Source: an uncultured Clostridium sp.
Lineage (GTDB): Bacteria > Bacillota > Clostridia > TANB77 > CAG-508
Direction: 5' to 3'
DNA: 7,484 nucleotides
Assembly (NCBI GenBank): GCA_946008205.1
Contig: CAMGAZ010000066.1
Location: 1-7,484, forward strand
Shown here: positions 6,325-7,484 of the stretch, piece by piece
How positions within the stretch are numbered: the stretch's first letter is position 1
Layout: every line of letters starts with the position of its first letter
The notes under the pieces: generated by a model
Database searches by the model: none
Told to the model about the DNA's origin: nothing
What the model saw: only the letters and a program-made list of their open reading frames with translations
Program-made: the position numbers and the translations under genes

Positions 6325-6753
6325 TTAAAATGGTAGGTCATCTCCAGATGAAACTTCAAATTCAGAATCATTACTTGCTGGCATAGCTGAATCTCCTCCG
6401 AAACTAGAATTGAAATCTCCGGCTGAACCATCCCTCTTGCTATCCGCAAAATATGTTTCTTCTACTACAACCTCAGTTATGTAATGTTTCTGTCCTTTGT
6501 CATCATCCCAAGTTCTTGTTTGTAGTCTTCCAACTACTCCAACTTGTTGACCTTTTTTAAAATATTTGCTTACAAACTCTCCTGTTTTATTCCACGCAAC
6601 GCAATTAATAAAATCTGCTTGTCTTTCTTCCCCCTGTCTTGCGAATCTTCTATTTACAGCAAGTGAAAAAGATGCTACTAAAGTGTTGCTTGTTTGAGTG
6701 TATCTAACTTCTGGGTCTTTCGTTAATCTACCCATTAAAATTACTTTGTTCAT
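6325..6753 (-). CDS. ssb: Single-stranded DNA-binding protein
   Basis: SSB coats single-stranded DNA during replication and repair and recruits partners through its acidic tail. The 142-residue protein begins MNKVILMGRLTKDPEVRYT, has the OB-fold over residues 1 to about 108 (FINCVAWNKTGEF, KKGQQVGVVGRLQTRTW, TEVVVEETYF), a short Ser/Gly/Asp-rich linker and the partner-binding end DDLPF at 138-142. Length is on the short side of the usual range but complete. GGAGGTC lies six bases before the ATG at 6753. It sits between rpsF and rpsR, the standard arrangement in Firmicutes. Confidence 0.97.
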   Translation of the reverse strand: MNKVILMGRLTKDPEVRYTQTSNTLVASFSLAVNRRFARQGEERQADFINCVAWNKTGEFVSKYFKKGQQVGVVGRLQTRTWDDDKGQKHYITEVVVEETYFADSKRDGSAGDFNSSFGGDSAMPASNDSEFEVSSGDDLPF

Positions 6754-6776
6754 ATATGACCTCCATTTTTCTTTAA

Positions 6777-7061
6777 TTATTCATTTACATTGATTGTCAT
6801 AAATTTAATAACATCATCAGTAATTCTGTAATTTCTTTCTAATTCTGCTATTATACTTGGGTTTGCTGTAAAGTTAAATACAACATAATATCCTTCTGCA
6901 TTTTTCTTTACAGGATAAGCTAATTTCTTTTTACCAAGGTTATCAGCTTTTTCTACTTTTCCATCTTTATTAATCATATCTGTAAATTTAGTTGTTAATT
7001 CTTTAACTTTTTCTTCATCAACAGATGGATTAATAATGATTATACTCTCGTATTTATTCAT
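6777..7061 (-). CDS. rpsF: 30S ribosomal protein S6
   Basis: S6 pairs with S18 on the small-subunit platform. The 94 residues (MNKYESIIIINPSV..., GKKKLAYPVKKNAEGYYVVFNF, ...RNYRITDDVIKFM) match the ferredoxin-like S6 family from end to end. The ATG at 7061 is chosen because AAGGAGG (7069-7075) sits seven bases upstream; a GTG at 7070 in the same frame overlaps this Shine-Dalgarno and so cannot be the start. First gene of the rpsF-ssb-rpsR operon, 23 bases before ssb. Confidence 0.97.
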   Translation of the reverse strand: MNKYESIIIINPSVDEEKVKELTTKFTDMINKDGKVEKADNLGKKKLAYPVKKNAEGYYVVFNFTANPSIIAELERNYRITDDVIKFMTINVNE

Positions 7062-7068
7062 TATTTTC

Positions 7069-7075
7069 ACCTCCT
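7069..7075 (-). promoter_or_regulatory. Ribosome binding site deciding the rpsF start
   Basis: A perfect AAGGAGG on the minus strand, seven bases before the ATG at 7061. It overlaps the GTG at 7070, which excludes that codon as a start. Confidence 0.85.
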
Positions 7076-7088
7076 TATGGATTTATAA

Positions 7089-7111
7089 CCTACATACAAA
7101 ATGTAAGTAAG
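7089..7111 (-). promoter_or_regulatory. Hairpin in the rpsF leader
   Basis: On the minus strand CTTACTTACA pairs with TGTATGTAGG around a TTT loop, with one T-T mismatch and one G-U pair. It lies between the candidate promoter and the rpsF ribosome binding site. S6:S18 complexes are known to autoregulate this operon through leader RNAs in many bacteria, but I do not see the characteristic CCG element, so the link is only a possibility. Confidence 0.3.
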
Positions 7112-7130
7112 GACTTTTTAATTTAAAATT

Positions 7131-7157
7131 AAAAAGTAGTGCATTTTGCACTACTTT
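7131..7157. terminator. Strong hairpin, probable terminator of the gene ending at 7237
   Basis: AAAGTAGTGCA (7133-7143) and TGCACTACTTT (7147-7157) form a perfect 11-bp stem with a three-base loop. On the minus strand it is followed by TTAATTTT, and on the plus strand by ATTTTA. It lies 79 bases after the stop codon of the partial gene at the right end. A second AT-rich palindrome (7113-7137) overlaps one edge. Confidence 0.65.
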
Positions 7158-7186
7158 ATTTTAACATGTTTGTAAGGGAATTGCAA
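7158..7186 (-). promoter_or_regulatory. Candidate promoter of the rpsF-ssb-rpsR operon
   Basis: The minus strand has TTGCAA (7181-7186), a 17-base spacer and TAAAAT (7158-7163). The -10 is one base and the -35 two bases from consensus. Transcription would begin near 7151, inside the hairpin at 7131-7157, leaving a leader of about 90 bases. Confidence 0.55.
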
Positions 7187-7236
7187 GAGATTTTTTTAGT
7201 TTTTTAAAGCAAAATACCAGGCCATTTCTCTTCTGT

Positions 7237-7484
7237 TTATGGTGAAATTTTTACAATTTGTCCATATTTCACATTAGATTTTAGAGTAACTACGGGACGA
7301 ACGCCATAGTAGACATCGAACTCAAAGCCCTCTGAAATGAATAGGTCGCGGCCGCGCGAGTCAGCCTTGCCGTCGTAGACACCGCCAAGGCCAAAGCCGC
7401 AAAAGTCCGAGCCCGCACCGACAGCACTTGAAGCAAGCCAATAATAATTTGTGTCTGTATTTGCAAATAATACATCATATAATG
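7237..7484 (-). CDS. C-terminal end of a protein with a C-type-lectin-like ending (YWLASS...GVRPVV); possible variable protein
   Basis: The frame is open from the window edge for 81 codons to a TAA at 7237-7239. The visible tail contains YYWLASS (residues 13-19 of the fragment), a Gly/Asp/Arg-rich middle (SDFCGFGLGGVYDGKADSRG at 25-44), and YYGVRPVVTLKSN (58-70). This W-L-A-S ... G-V-R-P-V pattern is recurrent at the C termini of large clostridial proteins annotated as hypothetical or DUF6273-like, with a C-type-lectin or formylglycine-enzyme-like fold; that assignment is from memory. Everything upstream is outside the window, so role and location are unknown. Bases 7293-7440 are about 59% GC by hand count against about 25% in 7240-7292, and the coding strand there has only 17 A against 43 T. 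An overlapping out-of-frame reading frame (7290-7478) is a shadow. Confidence 0.72.
   Translation of the reverse strand, partial: LYDVLFANTDTNYYWLASSAVGAGSDFCGFGLGGVYDGKADSRGRDLFISEGFEFDVYYGVRPVVTLKSNVKYGQIVKISP
7293..7440 (-). other. GC-rich, adenine-poor block inside the partial gene; candidate diversity-generating retroelement variable region
   Basis: The block sits at the 3' end of its gene, ends at the GVRPV codons, is about 150 bp long, and most of its codons end in C or T (GTC, GAC, TGC, GGC, TAC, CGC, TTC). Adenine is about 11% of the coding strand in a genome where coding strands are A-rich. These are the traits expected if AAY codons of a template had been randomised at adenines. 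No matching template repeat is in the window, so the call is inference. Confidence 0.4.

Noticed and set aside
7062..7070. GTG start for rpsF at 7070
   Set aside because: The GTG overlaps the AAGGAGG Shine-Dalgarno that serves the ATG at 7061.
7171..7236. DGR template repeat or reverse transcriptase downstream of the candidate variable region
   Set aside because: The stretch after the stop codon is short and AT-rich, shows no copy of the block and is followed directly by the rpsF promoter.
7347..7356. Vector or adaptor contamination suggested by the NotI site and GC-rich block
   Set aside because: The whole block is open in one frame and encodes a continuous family-like tail that joins AT-rich sequence on both sides without a break.
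7290..7478. Minus-strand reading frame of 62 residues starting MMYYLQIQ
   Set aside because: It is out of frame with the convincing tail that contains YYWLASS and GVRPVV and ends at 7237; its Ala/Arg/Ser-rich translation is what an off-frame read of the GC-rich block gives.

Overview
The window looks like chromosomal DNA from a low-GC Gram-positive bacterium of the Clostridia type. It is AT-rich throughout, has strong AAGGAGG-type ribosome binding sites, a PolC-type replicase, a zinc-ligand (C+) form of ribosomal protein S18, and a sortase with an LPXTG protein. I cannot name a species from sequence alone; a gut-type clostridium would fit.

Positions 1-4737 (minus strand) hold one tightly packed housekeeping cluster, read right to left: pyrH (UMP kinase), frr (ribosome recycling factor), uppS (undecaprenyl-PP synthase), cdsA (CDP-diacylglycerol synthase), rseP (site-2 protease) and the 5' end of polC. 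It is the familiar Firmicutes pyrH-frr-uppS-cdsA-(dxr)-rseP-(ispG or proS)-polC block, but nothing lies between cdsA and rseP or between rseP and polC. The rseP reading frame is broken by an in-frame TAA beside its LDG zinc-ligand motif, and that motif is itself altered. Two near-identical inverted palindromic repeats sit on either side of frr.

Positions 4738-5913 hold a small surface-anchoring module: a sortase on the plus strand and a convergent 115-residue LPKTG protein on the minus strand. They share a bidirectional hairpin terminator, and the LPKTG gene has a good promoter of its own. The sortase is the obvious candidate to anchor its neighbour.

Positions 6014-7061 (minus strand) are the classic rpsF-ssb-rpsR operon, with a candidate promoter just upstream that overlaps a strong hairpin.

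Positions 7237-7484 (minus strand) carry the 3' end of a gene that runs off the window. Its last 81 codons encode a C-type-lectin-like ending (YYWLASS near the start, GVRPVV near the end). About 150 bp of it is roughly 59% GC and strikingly poor in adenine on the coding strand, while the flank is about 25% GC. That pattern is what a diversity-generating retroelement variable region would look like, although no template repeat or reverse transcriptase is inside the window. This and the broken rseP are the two most interesting signals. No tRNA, rRNA, CRISPR array, transposase gene or origin was seen.
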